A stretch of 64,000 bases of DNA from NORP110 sp051251595 (GCA_051251595.1 JBPOFA010000003.1:62001-126000); one strand, 5' to 3'; positions 1 to 8,748 are shown, counted from the first letter of the stretch. The notes: a model not told the origin generated them from the letters alone. A program made the numbers and translations.

Positions 1-1355
1 TCCTGGAACTGATGTACGAACCCTTGGTGCGTCTGGATTCCAATGCAGATATCGCGCCCGCCCTGGCAACGTCCTGGGAATTCAATGACGACGCGACCGA
101 ACTGACCATGCTGCTCAACCCGGCCGCCAATTTCCACAATGGCGCGCCCGTGACGGCGGCTGATGTCAAAGCGTCCTTCGAACGGATATTGGATGAAGAA
201 ACCAGCGCCTCTGCGCGGGCGAACTTTACCTCGATTTCATCGATCGAAACGCCAGATGACAAAACCGTCGTGTTCAAACTGTCCGAACCAAATGTTCCGA
301 TCCTGACAGCCATGGCGTCTGTCAACGCCGCCATCGTCCCCGCCGCGGATATCGAGGCAGGTACAATCGGCACGCAGGTCGTCGGATCAGGCCCCTTCGT
401 TTTCGGCAGCTGGAACCCGAATTCCAACGCGACACTGACCGCCAACGCCGATTGGGCCGGGGGCACCGTGGCGATTGACGGTCTGGACATCAGCGTGCTG
501 CCCGACGAGACCGCAATTCTTGCGGCATTGCGGGCCAAGCAGGTTGATTTCGCGCTGCTGAACGATCCTTTCGTTGCGTCCCTTGTGCCGGATGTGGCCG
601 GGCTGAACCTGGTGAAAAAGCCGGTCTTGTCCTACCATGTTCTGCAATTGAACCCATCTCGTGGTGCAATGCAGGAATTGGCTGTGCGTCAGGCGATTTC
701 CTGTGCCGTAGATCGTCAGGACATCCTGGACACCGCGCTGCTGGGCGAAGGCGAAGTCACCGGCCCGCTGACCATGGGCGCCTATAAGACCGACGTTTCA
801 GAACTGTTCTGCTACGAACGTGACCTGGACAAAGCCAAGCAATTGCTGGCCGATGCGGGCTATGCGGACGGGTTTTCCGCCACAGTAATGGCTGCAACCG
901 GTGAGCCACCAACCGCCGCCGCTGAAGCGCAGGTTCTGCAATCTCAATTGGCCGAAGTGGGCATCACGCTCGACATCGAAATGAAAGAGCTGAACGTCTA
1001 TGTTGACGCCTGGCTCAAAGGCGATTTCGACATGGCGGTTGCCCTGAACGGCGGCAAGCCCGATCCCTTCACCATGTACAACCGCTACTGGACCAAAGAC
1101 GGCAACCTGCAGCATGTGGCCAATTACATCGACGATGATCTTGATCGCCTGATGAATGAAGGCCGCGAAGAAACGGATCAGGCCAAGCGCAAGGAAATCT
1201 TTGCCGAGTTCGATAAGCATCTGGCCGAAATGTCACCGTGGATCTGGCTCTATACCGGGTATTCCTACGCGGCAGAACAAGACTATGTTCAAGGCTTTGA
1301 AGCTACGCCAACCGGATCCTTGTTCGGTCTCAACGCCGTTTCCATAAACAAATAG
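1..1355 (+). CDS. Peptide-type ABC transporter substrate-binding protein (5'-partial)
   Basis: Periplasmic binding protein of the SBP_bac_5 (DppA/OppA/NikA) family, which captures peptides or related solutes for the permeases that follow. The reading frame is open to the window edge: codons 3-11 continue upstream of the first ATG at 12. The visible part begins with the family's typical MYEPLVRLD and PALATSWEF region, normally about 40-50 residues into the mature protein, so the signal peptide lies outside the window. The C-terminal half has the usual LLADAGYADGF and WIWLYTGYSYAA-like stretches. It is the first visible gene of a same-strand run with two permeases, a double ATPase and murein-recycling enzymes, so muropeptides are a plausible ligand. 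The ligand itself is inferred, not read from the sequence. Confidence 0.93.
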   Translation, partial: LELMYEPLVRLDSNADIAPALATSWEFNDDATELTMLLNPAANFHNGAPVTAADVKASFERILDEETSASARANFTSISSIETPDDKTVVFKLSEPNVPILTAMASVNAAIVPAADIEAGTIGTQVVGSGPFVFGSWNPNSNATLTANADWAGGTVAIDGLDISVLPDETAILAALRAKQVDFALLNDPFVASLVPDVAGLNLVKKPVLSYHVLQLNPSRGAMQELAVRQAISCAVDRQDILDTALLGEGEVTGPLTMGAYKTDVSELFCYERDLDKAKQLLADAGYADGFSATVMAATGEPPTAAAEAQVLQSQLAEVGITLDIEMKELNVYVDAWLKGDFDMAVALNGGKPDPFTMYNRYWTKDGNLQHVANYIDDDLDRLMNEGREETDQAKRKEIFAEFDKHLAEMSPWIWLYTGYSYAAEQDYVQGFEATPTGSLFGLNAVSINK

Positions 1356-1388
1356 CCGGGGCACCCCCAAAGACGGAGACCAAGCCAA

Positions 1389-2348
1389 ATGTCTTATCCC
1401 CTAAGACGGCTGATGATGTTCCCAGTGGTTATGCTGGGCGTGTCGGTCTTCGTCTTTGTTGCAATCCGTTTGGTGCCGGGCGACGCGATCACCGCGATGC
1501 TCGGCACTGAATCCGGTCTTTTGACACCGGCCCAAAGGGAATCGCTTACCGCGTATTTCGGCCTGGATCAGAACTGGTTCGTGCAGTTCTGGCGCTGGCT
1601 GAGCCATGTGTTGCAGGGCGATCTGGGCACCTCGACCACCTATGGCAAACCGGTGATGACCATCATTCTGGAACATTTCCCCCTAACGCTGGAACTTGCG
1701 GTGCTGTCGATGATCATCGCGCTGGCAATCGGGCTTCCGGCCGGAATTTATGCCGCGACCCACAAGGATAAACCCGCAGACCTTGCCGTGCGGATCATTG
1801 CGATGATCGGGCAATCCACGCCGGGCTTTGTTGTCGGTCTGCTGCTGGTGTTTGTCCTCTCCGTTGGCTTTGGCGTGCTGCCGCAAATGGGCACCTTCGT
1901 CCCGCTGAGCGAGGACCCTTTGCGCAATCTGTCGCAAATGATCTTGCCCGCGCTGACACTGGGAACGGCCTTTGCCGCCGCCGTCATTCGCATCTCTCGT
2001 TCTGCCATGCTTGATATTTTGCGCGAAGATTACGTGCGCACTGCGCGGTCCAAAGGCATGCCGCGTCGCCGGGTGATCTGGCGCCATGCCTTGCCCAATG
2101 CGCTGATCCCGGTGGTCACCTTATCGGGCGTTGAATTTGGCTATCTGCTGGGGGGCGCGGTTCTGGTGGAACAGATCTTTGCGCTGCCCGGATTGGGCCG
2201 GGTGGTTCTGGATGCGATCCAGCAACGGGACTACGCCTTGGTCCAAGGATCGGTCCTGTTCATTGCGGTCAATTTCATGATCGTCAATCTGCTTGTCGAC
2301 ATGGCCTATGCCGCGCTCGACCCGCGCATTCGGTTCGAAACAAAATGA
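1389..2348 (+). CDS. Peptide-type ABC transporter permease (DppB-like)
   Basis: Inner-membrane permease of the DppB/OppB/GsiC family, 319 residues. It opens with the typical PLRRLMMFPVVMLGVSVFVFVAIRLVPGD hydrophobic N-terminus seen in short pieces at residues 4-31. It has a GDLGTS motif near residue 78 and a DYVRTARSKGMPRR EAA-type coupling loop near residue 215 that contacts the ATPase. About six membrane segments are expected. The start lies 33 bases after the binding-protein gene, and the stop overlaps the next permease by four bases. It should form a heterodimeric channel with the product at 2345-3187. Confidence 0.94.
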   Translation: MSYPLRRLMMFPVVMLGVSVFVFVAIRLVPGDAITAMLGTESGLLTPAQRESLTAYFGLDQNWFVQFWRWLSHVLQGDLGTSTTYGKPVMTIILEHFPLTLELAVLSMIIALAIGLPAGIYAATHKDKPADLAVRIIAMIGQSTPGFVVGLLLVFVLSVGFGVLPQMGTFVPLSEDPLRNLSQMILPALTLGTAFAAAVIRISRSAMLDILREDYVRTARSKGMPRRRVIWRHALPNALIPVVTLSGVEFGYLLGGAVLVEQIFALPGLGRVVLDAIQQRDYALVQGSVLFIAVNFMIVNLLVDMAYAALDPRIRFETK

Positions 2349-3187
2349 TAGAGCTGTTCAAAGATATCGCACGCCACCCGTCCGGGCGCATCGGGCTGAT
2401 CATCGTCGCGGGGTTCATTCTGGCCGGTCTGCTGGGCGAGCTTGGCCTAAGCCCCTATGATCCGCTGGCCCAGGACAGGATCGCCCGCATGCAAAGCCCC
2501 AGTGCCGCCCATTGGTTCGGAACAGACCTGTTTGGCCGCGATGTTCTAAGCCGGCTGATGGTCGGCATTTCGCAATCCTTTATCATTTCCTTTTGTTCGG
2601 TCGGCGTCGCCAGCCTTGTCGGTGCCGCGCTTGGGCTAAGTGCGGCCTGGTTCGGCGGCCTCTGGGACGCGGTCGTGATGCGCTGGATGGATGTGTTGCT
2701 GGCCTTTCCCGCGATCCTGCTTGCGCTTTTGATCATCGCGATATTCGGCCCAAGCGGATGGACCAGCATCTTGGCCATCGGCATCGTCTATACCCCGATC
2801 TTCACCCGCGTCGTGCGCGGCCCGGCTCTGTCGCTGAAACAACGCGACTTTGTCGACGCCGCCCGCACCTTTGGCAGCAGCCGTCGATACATCATGACCC
2901 GGCACCTGGCGCTGAACCTTGTCGCGCCACTGACCGTTCAGATCACCCTCGCGCTCGCCTGGGCGCTTGTGACAGAGGCCGGGCTCAGCTTTCTGGGGCT
3001 GGGCACGCAACCGCCCGATGCCTCGCTTGGGCTGATGCTGTCAGAGGCCCGCAATCTGATGGAGCTGGCCCCCTGGCTGCTGCTGGTGCCCGCATTGGCG
3101 CTGATGGTTGCGGTTCTGGGCTTTAACCTGTTGGGGGATGCGCTGCGCGACATCCTTGACCCCAAAACCAGAAGGGCCCTGGCATGA
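2345..3187 (+). CDS. Peptide-type ABC transporter permease (DppC-like)
   Basis: Second inner-membrane permease, DppC/OppC family, 280 residues. Hallmarks are the SPYDPLAQDRI segment, HWFGTDLFGRDVLSRL near residue 56 (the family's GTD..GRDxxSR signature), several hydrophobic helices, and an EAA-type loop around RDFVDAARTFGSS near residue 165. It starts inside the stop of the preceding permease (ATGA) and ends inside the start of the ATPase gene (ATGA), so translational coupling across the three genes is likely. Function as a partner of the 1389-2348 permease follows from the family and the operon. Confidence 0.94.
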   Translation: MIELFKDIARHPSGRIGLIIVAGFILAGLLGELGLSPYDPLAQDRIARMQSPSAAHWFGTDLFGRDVLSRLMVGISQSFIISFCSVGVASLVGAALGLSAAWFGGLWDAVVMRWMDVLLAFPAILLALLIIAIFGPSGWTSILAIGIVYTPIFTRVVRGPALSLKQRDFVDAARTFGSSRRYIMTRHLALNLVAPLTVQITLALAWALVTEAGLSFLGLGTQPPDASLGLMLSEARNLMELAPWLLLVPALALMVAVLGFNLLGDALRDILDPKTRRALA

Positions 3188-4920
3188 GCGCGCTTCTGTC
3201 CGTTCGTGATCTTCAGGTTGGTTTCGGCCCGCAAGCCGCCGAAAACCCTGTCGTCCATGGGGTCAGCTTTGACCTGGCCCCTGGCGAGACTTTGGCCATT
3301 GTGGGCGAAAGCGGTTCCGGGAAATCAGTGACCGCCATGTCCGTGAACCGGCTGGTGGATTTCGGCAATGGCCGCATTCTGGGCGGAGAGATCCAATTCA
3401 CCCAAGCCAACGGCACCGTTACTGACCTGACCCGTGCCGATGAGGACAAGCTGGAAACCATCCGGGGCCGCGAAATCGGGATGATCTTTCAGGAACCGAT
3501 GACATCGCTGAACCCGGTTCTGACCATCGGAACCCAGATCGAAGAGGTCTTTCGCCACCAACATGGCCTGTCGCGCAGCGCCGCCAAATCAGCGGCCCGC
3601 GAAGCGCTGGAACGGGTGCGCATCCCCGATGCGGCGCGTCGCCTGACCTATGCGCCCCACCAATTGTCGGGCGGGATGCTGCAGCGGGTGATGATCGCCA
3701 TCGCGCTTGCCTCTAACCCACGTTTGCTGATTGCCGACGAACCCACAACGGCGCTGGATGTGACCATTCAGGCCCAGATCATGGCGCTTCTGGCGGAAAT
3801 GAAACGTGAAACCGACACGGGTATGATTTTCATCACCCATGATATCGGTCTGGTAGCGGGCTTTGCCGATCGGGTCTTGGTGATGCAAAACGGGCAGGTG
3901 GTCGAACAGGGCGCATTGGACGACGTGCTCGACGCGCCGCAACACCCTTACACGCAGCATCTGCTCAAAGCCGTGCCGCATTTTTCCGATGGCAAGGCCG
4001 TGCGCAAAGACGTCGTGCGCAAAACCGGCGTGACCACGGCGCTTGACGTCAAAGAACTCAGCGTCCGCTTCCCCGTACGCTCTGGCTTTTTGCGGCGACA
4101 GACCGGAAATGTGCACGCGGTCGAGGATGTCTCTTTTGACCTGATGCAGGGCGAAACCCTGGGCATCGTCGGGGAAAGCGGGTCTGGCAAATCAACCACG
4201 GCGCGGGCGATCCTTGATCTTGTGCGCCCCTCGCACGGCACCATTCAGGCCAGCGCCGCCCAGCAGGGTGGCACGGACAAGCCGGTGCAAATGGTGTTTC
4301 AAAACCCAAACGCCTCGCTGAACCCGCGGCTGAGCGTGGAACAGCTTTTGGCGGAACCCTATCTGGCAACCGGGCGTCACATCGACGCCAATGCCCGCAC
4401 CCGAATGGCCAGCCTGCTGGAACGGGTCGATCTGCCAACCAACAGCCTGTCGCGCTATCCGCACGAGTTTTCCGGTGGTCAGCGCCAGCGCCTGTGCATC
4501 GCCCGCGCGCTGATGCTGAACCCGTCCGTCCTGGTGCTGGACGAGGCCGTTTCGGCACTGGATGTCTCTGTCCAGGCCCGCGTTTTGGATCTGCTCATCG
4601 ATCTGCAAAAAGACTTTAACCTGGCCTATCTGTTCGTGACCCACGACATGGCCGTGGTTGAACGCATCGCGCATCGCATCGCGGTGGTGTTTGCGGGGCA
4701 AATCTTGGAAATCGGCCCGGCCGCAGATCTGCTGTCAAACCCGCGCCACAGCTACACCCGCGATCTGATCGCAGCGGTCCCCAGCCTGGAACGGCGCCAC
4801 AGCGACTATCGGCTGGACACCAGCGTGATCCCTTCGCTTGTGCGCCCCCTTGGCTGGGAACCAAAGCCCAACCCAATGAACCAAGTTGGCCCCGATCATC
4901 TGGTCCGGGCAGAACAGTGA
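3184..4920 (+). CDS. Fused double ABC ATPase (DppD-DppF type)
   Basis: Cytoplasmic ATPase of 578 residues carrying both nucleotide-binding domains of a peptide importer in one chain; in many bacteria these are two proteins. Domain 1 has Walker A GESGSGKSVT near residue 40, an unusual signature LSGGMLQRVMIA and Walker B LLIADEPTTALD. Domain 2 has GESGSGKSTT near residue 330, FSGGQRQRLCIA and VLVLDEAVSALD. Each half has the oligopeptide C-terminal extension with HPYT or HSYT. The LSGGM variant in the first half is common in this family. The gene overlaps the upstream permease by four bases and is followed almost directly by the hydrolase gene. Confidence 0.94.
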   Translation: MSALLSVRDLQVGFGPQAAENPVVHGVSFDLAPGETLAIVGESGSGKSVTAMSVNRLVDFGNGRILGGEIQFTQANGTVTDLTRADEDKLETIRGREIGMIFQEPMTSLNPVLTIGTQIEEVFRHQHGLSRSAAKSAAREALERVRIPDAARRLTYAPHQLSGGMLQRVMIAIALASNPRLLIADEPTTALDVTIQAQIMALLAEMKRETDTGMIFITHDIGLVAGFADRVLVMQNGQVVEQGALDDVLDAPQHPYTQHLLKAVPHFSDGKAVRKDVVRKTGVTTALDVKELSVRFPVRSGFLRRQTGNVHAVEDVSFDLMQGETLGIVGESGSGKSTTARAILDLVRPSHGTIQASAAQQGGTDKPVQMVFQNPNASLNPRLSVEQLLAEPYLATGRHIDANARTRMASLLERVDLPTNSLSRYPHEFSGGQRQRLCIARALMLNPSVLVLDEAVSALDVSVQARVLDLLIDLQKDFNLAYLFVTHDMAVVERIAHRIAVVFAGQILEIGPAADLLSNPRHSYTRDLIAAVPSLERRHSDYRLDTSVIPSLVRPLGWEPKPNPMNQVGPDHLVRAEQ

Positions 4921-4921
4921 C

Positions 4922-5926
4922 ATGCCAATGAAAACCCCCTTTGACACCGCGTTCGCTCTGCTTGAAAAGGCCGTTGAAAAAGGCCCGATCCCCGGCGGTG
5001 TGCTGGGCCTTGTCACGGCAAGCGGCCAGCGCTGGACGCGCGCCATCGGCCAAGCCCAAACCACACCGACCCCGCGTGAAATGCAGGTGGAGACGTGGTT
5101 TGATCTCGCCTCACTGACCAAGGTGATCTTTACCACCGAACGCATCCTCCGCCATGCCGCCGAAGGGCGCATTGATCTGGATGCACCACTGGTGTCGGTG
5201 ATCCCCGATCTGCACCAATATGACATGGGGTCCTGGCAGCGGCAGGTCACCTTTCGCCAATGTCTGGGCCACCAGACACCTTATCCGGCGGTCGAACCGA
5301 TCTACACCTATGGCGACAACCCTGACACGTTGCGGGCCTTCGTGCTGCAACGCAATTGGCGCAAGGGGCCACCGGTCTATTCCGACATCAATTTTATCCT
5401 GCTGGGCATCGCGCTTGAACGCATTGAAAACCGCACGATCCGCCAGATGGACCCGGGACCGGGTTTTGCGTTTTCCCCCAACCCCGCGCTTTGCGCCGCA
5501 ACAGAGACCTGCACCTGGCGCGGTCGCGTGATCTGCGGCGAGGTGCATGACGAAAACTGTTATGCGCTGCAAGGCTCTGGCCATGCAGGTCTTTTCGGCC
5601 CCGTGGAGGCCGTGCTGGATTTTGCCGCAGGTCTTTTGACGCGGGACGCAAAGGGCGACCCCCACACCGGGCTGTTGCGAACGCAGCTATCACCGACCCG
5701 CACCCATGGTTGGGAAAGCCCCCAGTCCGGCTGGCACGGCGGGGACGCCTGTTCCCCGGAAACGATCGGCCATACCGGGTTCACCGGAACGGGCCTTTGG
5801 ATTGATTTTGCACGCGGCCATGCCTGGACTTTGCTGACCAACCGCGTGCACCCGACACGCCACACCGACAGTGGCATTCTGACTTTGCGGCGTGCCGTTG
5901 GCGATGCCGTCAATCAAAAGGACTAA
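4922..5926 (+). CDS. Serine hydrolase, class C beta-lactamase/esterase fold
   Basis: Protein of 334 residues with the penicillin-binding/beta-lactamase fold. The nucleophile motif SLTK is at residues 64-67, a Tyr-Ser-Asp triad at 153-155 replaces the usual YxN, and HTG at 284-286 stands for KTG. The GEVHDENC and GHAGLFG stretches resemble the YbbE/EstB-type subgroup. No signal peptide is seen, so it probably acts in the cytoplasm. The start at 4922 is chosen because it lies just after the ATPase stop; an in-frame ATG at 4886 would overlap that gene by 35 bases. Set between a peptide importer and AnmK, it may act on imported muropeptides, as YbbE is thought to do in the Bacillus murein-recycling locus. 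That is inference; it is unlikely to be a resistance beta-lactamase. Confidence 0.88.
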   Translation: MPMKTPFDTAFALLEKAVEKGPIPGGVLGLVTASGQRWTRAIGQAQTTPTPREMQVETWFDLASLTKVIFTTERILRHAAEGRIDLDAPLVSVIPDLHQYDMGSWQRQVTFRQCLGHQTPYPAVEPIYTYGDNPDTLRAFVLQRNWRKGPPVYSDINFILLGIALERIENRTIRQMDPGPGFAFSPNPALCAATETCTWRGRVICGEVHDENCYALQGSGHAGLFGPVEAVLDFAAGLLTRDAKGDPHTGLLRTQLSPTRTHGWESPQSGWHGGDACSPETIGHTGFTGTGLWIDFARGHAWTLLTNRVHPTRHTDSGILTLRRAVGDAVNQKD

Positions 5927-5930
5927 ACAG

Positions 5931-7061
5931 ATGGATCCAGTTTGGACCGTAGGGCTGATGACGGGCACCGTGCTTGACGGCAATATTGATGTGGCTCTGC
6001 TCAAAACCGATGGTGAAACGATTGCCGAATTCGGGCCCTACGCGCTTGTGCCCTATCCCGATGACATCAACGCCATGCTGGAACAGACCTTGGCGATTGC
6101 CAATGATTGGAGCTTTAAGGGACCCGACCCCAGCCTGTTCGCCGAGGTCGAAGACGCCCTGACCCTCGCCCAAAGCGCCGCTGTGCGCCAGGTCGTCAAA
6201 CAGGCGGGACTGACGATGGATCAGATCGCAGCCGTCGGGTTTCACGGCCAAACGGTTCTGCACCGCGCCCCGACGCCCAGCCGCAATGGCACCACACGGC
6301 AGCTGGGCAATGGTGCCTTGATGGCCGGGTTCCTTGGCACGGATGTCGTCTACGATTTCCGCTCAGCGGATATGGCGGCAGGCGGGCAGGGCGCGCCGCT
6401 TGCTGCTGTCTACCACGCGGCCTTGCTGCAAGGCATCAACGCCCCAACCAGCACCGCAGTGCTCAACCTTGGGGGCGTGGCCAATGTCACCTGGCGCGGA
6501 TCCGATGGCACGCTTGTCGCCTTTGACACAGGCCCGGCAAATGCGCCGATCAACGATTTCATGAAATCCCTGGGGCAAGGCGCGATGGATGTCGATGGTG
6601 CACTTGCGGCGCAAGGCACCGTGGACGAAGCGCTCTTGGCACACCGCATGATCTTGCCCTATCTGACCCAAGCCTACCCCAAATCGCTCGACCGGTTTGA
6701 CTTCGGCTATGATTGGGTCGCAGGCCTGTCCGCCCAGGATGGCGCAGCCACCTTGACCGCGTTTTCCGCGGCGGCCGTGGGCAAAGCGCTGGACCTTTTG
6801 CCAGAACGGCCCACGCGCGTAATCGTCTGCGGCGGCGGACGGCGCAACCCGACGCTCATGCAGCAACTGGCTTTGCGGGCAGGGGTGCAGGTCGATCTGG
6901 CTGAAGACCACGGCTGGCGCGGCGACGCCATAGAGGCCGAATGCTTTGGCTTCCTCGCACTGCGCGCCCTGCGCAATATGCCGATCAGCTTTCCAACGAC
7001 CACAGGCGTACCCGCCCCAATGACCGGTGGCCAGCTGGCAAAAGGGCCCGCCCGGCCATGA
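5931..7061 (+). CDS. anmK: Anhydro-N-acetylmuramic acid kinase
   Basis: AnmK hydrolyses the 1,6-anhydro ring of anhydroMurNAc and phosphorylates it to MurNAc-6-P using ATP, a cytoplasmic step of murein recycling. The 376-residue protein starts with GLMTGTVLDGNIDVALL at residues 8-24, the family's phosphate-binding signature (GLMSGTSxDGxD in E. coli), and has FDTGPANAPIND in the middle plus GGGRRNPTLM near the C-terminus. The ATG at 5931 fits the E. coli-type N-terminus and has an AAAGGA ribosome site 7-12 bases upstream; in-frame starts further upstream would run into the preceding gene. It ends in an ATGA overlap with the acetyltransferase. No MurQ etherase is visible in the window. Confidence 0.95.
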   Translation: MDPVWTVGLMTGTVLDGNIDVALLKTDGETIAEFGPYALVPYPDDINAMLEQTLAIANDWSFKGPDPSLFAEVEDALTLAQSAAVRQVVKQAGLTMDQIAAVGFHGQTVLHRAPTPSRNGTTRQLGNGALMAGFLGTDVVYDFRSADMAAGGQGAPLAAVYHAALLQGINAPTSTAVLNLGGVANVTWRGSDGTLVAFDTGPANAPINDFMKSLGQGAMDVDGALAAQGTVDEALLAHRMILPYLTQAYPKSLDRFDFGYDWVAGLSAQDGAATLTAFSAAAVGKALDLLPERPTRVIVCGGGRRNPTLMQQLALRAGVQVDLAEDHGWRGDAIEAECFGFLALRALRNMPISFPTTTGVPAPMTGGQLAKGPARP

Positions 7062-7489
7062 CCCCGCGCTTCAGCATCACGGATCAGCCCAATGCAGAGA
7101 TCACCAAGCTCGGCAAAGCCTTGGGGGCCTTTAACGATCGCGATGTCGGCCCGGCAGACAAAAGACCCCTGGCCGTTTTGGCCCATGACGCAGACCAACA
7201 GCTGATCGCCGGGGTGTCCGGATACACGGGCTGGGGGTGGCTCTACATTCAATGGCTGTGGGTGGATGCCGCACAGCGCGGCCAGGGCATTGCAGGCGAC
7301 GTGCTGCGCCAAGCAGAGACAGAGGCCCGCGCCCGTGGCTGTCGCGGCGCACATATCGATACGTTCAGCCCCGTCGCCCTGCGCGTCTACCAGCGTCATG
7401 GCTATGAAGTCTTCGGCGAAATTCCCGATTTCGTCGCCGGGCGAACCCGCAGCTTTTTGTCAAAACGGCTGGACGGGCCAGCCCCCTGA
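7058..7489 (+). CDS. GNAT family N-acetyltransferase
   Basis: Small cytoplasmic acetyltransferase of 143 residues. The acetyl-CoA binding motif A is visible as LWVDAAQRGQGIAGDVL (V/I-x-x-x-x-R-G-x-G-x-A/G), followed by AETEARARGC and a VYQRHGYEVFGE motif typical of GNAT proteins. The start at 7058 overlaps the anmK stop by four bases, so it is translationally coupled to murein recycling. The substrate is unknown. An amino-sugar or amino-acid product of muropeptide breakdown is possible, but only the operon suggests it. Confidence 0.88.
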   Translation: MTPRFSITDQPNAEITKLGKALGAFNDRDVGPADKRPLAVLAHDADQQLIAGVSGYTGWGWLYIQWLWVDAAQRGQGIAGDVLRQAETEARARGCRGAHIDTFSPVALRVYQRHGYEVFGEIPDFVAGRTRSFLSKRLDGPAP

Positions 7490-7543
7490 TCCCTCAAACC
7501 TGCCCTCTGCCAGTCATAGGATAGAGCCCTGATAACGCGATTT

Positions 7544-7562
7544 TCCTTAATCGAATTAAGGA
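7544..7562. promoter_or_regulatory. Perfect inverted repeat upstream of the ArsR-type gene
   Basis: Arms TCCTTAAT and ATTAAGGA are separated by CGA, in the only AT-rich stretch between the acetyltransferase stop and the regulator start, about 70 bases before that start. ArsR-type repressors bind such short palindromes, so an autoregulatory operator is the simplest reading. A related, imperfect CCTTA/TAAGG repeat lies before the GH51 gene. Confidence 0.5.
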
Positions 7563-7629
7563 TATACAGCCCTGTTGATTATACCAGAATTTACGTTATA
7601 TATGGGCGACTATCTGATTGGGACGTGGA

Positions 7630-8556
7630 ATGAACCAGAAATTCAAGTTGATAGACGCCGAAACCGATTTTTTGGTTCTAAAGAGCGCCGCAAACAAAGA
7701 CCGTATTCGTATTCTAAAGCTTTTGAATCGCAACAATGGCCTGAATGTTAACGAAATCGCAGAAACGCTCGATCTGCCGCAATCCACGATTTCTGCACAT
7801 GTTCAGTCCCTTGAAACAGCCGGCCTGATCCGCACAGAAATGGTCAAAGCCAGCCGGGGCAGTCAAAAAATCTGCCACGGGGTCTATGATGAAGTTATCG
7901 TTGCGTTCAACAAGCAAACCGACCCTGTAAAACAGGACGTGATAGAGGTCGCGATGCCATTGGGATTGTTCACCAATTTCTCTGTGGTGGGGCCTTGCGG
8001 AATGTGTTCGCCCGAAGGGATCATCGGCCTGTTGGATGTGCCTGATACCTTCATGGAGCCAGAGCGCATGAAAGCCGCTTTATTGTGGTTTACCAGTGGG
8101 TTCGTGGAATATCAGTTTCCCAACAACTCGAAACTCAAAGGCATCGAAATTGGCAAGGTAGAGTTCGAACTAGAGGTCAGTTCCGAAGTGCCGGGCACCC
8201 ATGTGGACTGGCCGTCGGACATTGTGATTTCCATCAATGGAATTGAGCTGGGAAGCTGGACCTCACCCGGTGATTTTGGCGACAAACGTGGCGTCTACAC
8301 CCCGAATTGGTGGAAGATGAAGGGCTCTCAATACGGTCTTTTGAAGACCTGGCAGGTTACAGAAAAAGGGTCCTATGTGGACGGCACAAAGATTTCGGAT
8401 GTCACCCTGGCAGACCTCGATTTGTCGGCCCACAGATCCATTCGGCTGCGAATCGAGGTAAAGCAAGATGCAAAGCATCCCGGCGGCCTAAACATCTTTG
8501 GTCGTGGGTTTGGCAATTACGATCAGGATATTGTTTTGCGGCTTCGCGCCAAATAG
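7630..8556 (+). CDS. ArsR-type HTH regulator with large C-terminal domain
   Basis: Predicted transcription factor of 308 residues. Residues 10-80 form a winged helix of the ArsR type: LKSAANKDRIRILKLL, then a recognition-helix region with LPQSTISAHVQSL. Ordinary ArsR repressors are about 100 residues; here roughly 220 extra residues follow, rich in beta-strand-like segments, Trp and Gly (for example WKMKGSQYGLLKTWQV and GLNIFGRGFGNYDQDIVLRL), which look like a ligand-binding sandwich domain. The start at 7630 has the purine-rich GGACGTGGA directly upstream; a TTG at 7618 is the alternative. It precedes the arabinofuranosidase operon on the same strand, so it probably senses an arabinofuranoside or L-arabinose. 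Confidence 0.8.
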   Translation: MNQKFKLIDAETDFLVLKSAANKDRIRILKLLNRNNGLNVNEIAETLDLPQSTISAHVQSLETAGLIRTEMVKASRGSQKICHGVYDEVIVAFNKQTDPVKQDVIEVAMPLGLFTNFSVVGPCGMCSPEGIIGLLDVPDTFMEPERMKAALLWFTSGFVEYQFPNNSKLKGIEIGKVEFELEVSSEVPGTHVDWPSDIVISINGIELGSWTSPGDFGDKRGVYTPNWWKMKGSQYGLLKTWQVTEKGSYVDGTKISDVTLADLDLSAHRSIRLRIEVKQDAKHPGGLNIFGRGFGNYDQDIVLRLRAK

Positions 8557-8645
8557 GCCATTGCGTGGCAAAGCGATGGTCGTGGCGCAATCGACTCTCC
8601 CTTAAAAAATTGAAATAAAACAGAAAAATGGGCTTTCCGTCTCGC

Positions 8646-8676
8646 ACGGGCTTGCCATTATGCGGGGTAAGCCTGT
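8646..8676 (+). terminator. Hairpin after the ArsR-type gene
   Basis: An 11-bp stem (8646-8656 with 8666-8676, including G-U pairs) closes a 9-base loop, about 90 bases after the regulator stop. There is no T-tract, so it is only a candidate terminator or an element of the next operon's leader. Confidence 0.35.
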
Positions 8677-8680
8677 CGAC

Positions 8681-8710
8681 CCCTTAGTTTCGGCTTCACG
8701 AAACTTAGGG
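8681..8710. promoter_or_regulatory. Imperfect inverted repeat before the GH51 operon
   Basis: CCCTTAGTTTCG (8681-8692) and CGAAACTTAGGG (8699-8710) are inverted with one mismatch around a 6-base spacer. The outer CCTTA/TAAGG halves resemble the perfect repeat before the regulator gene. A TTGACA sequence (8711-8716) follows directly, so bound regulator would block a promoter there. Operator for the ArsR-type protein is inferred. Confidence 0.5.
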
Positions 8711-8748
8711 TTGACAGCTTGGCCTTCCTGCCTCAACTCTACCATTAG

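Noticed and set aside
1356..1388. Possible hairpin after the peptide SBP gene (GGGG-ca-CCCC)
   Set aside because: The two-base loop is too small to form; unlike the four sugar SBP genes, no stable hairpin is seen here.
4886..4921. Longer start for the serine hydrolase
   Set aside because: Would overlap the ATPase gene by 35 bases and adds a non-conserved polar leader; the ATG at 4922 follows directly after the stop.
4922..5926. Antibiotic-resistance beta-lactamase
   Set aside because: No export signal, YSD in place of YxN, and a murein-recycling context; closer to cytoplasmic esterase/YbbE-like proteins.
8711..8745. Full sigma-70 promoter before GH51
   Set aside because: TTGACA is present at 8711-8716, but no convincing -10 box lies at 16-18 bases; only the -35-like element is supported.
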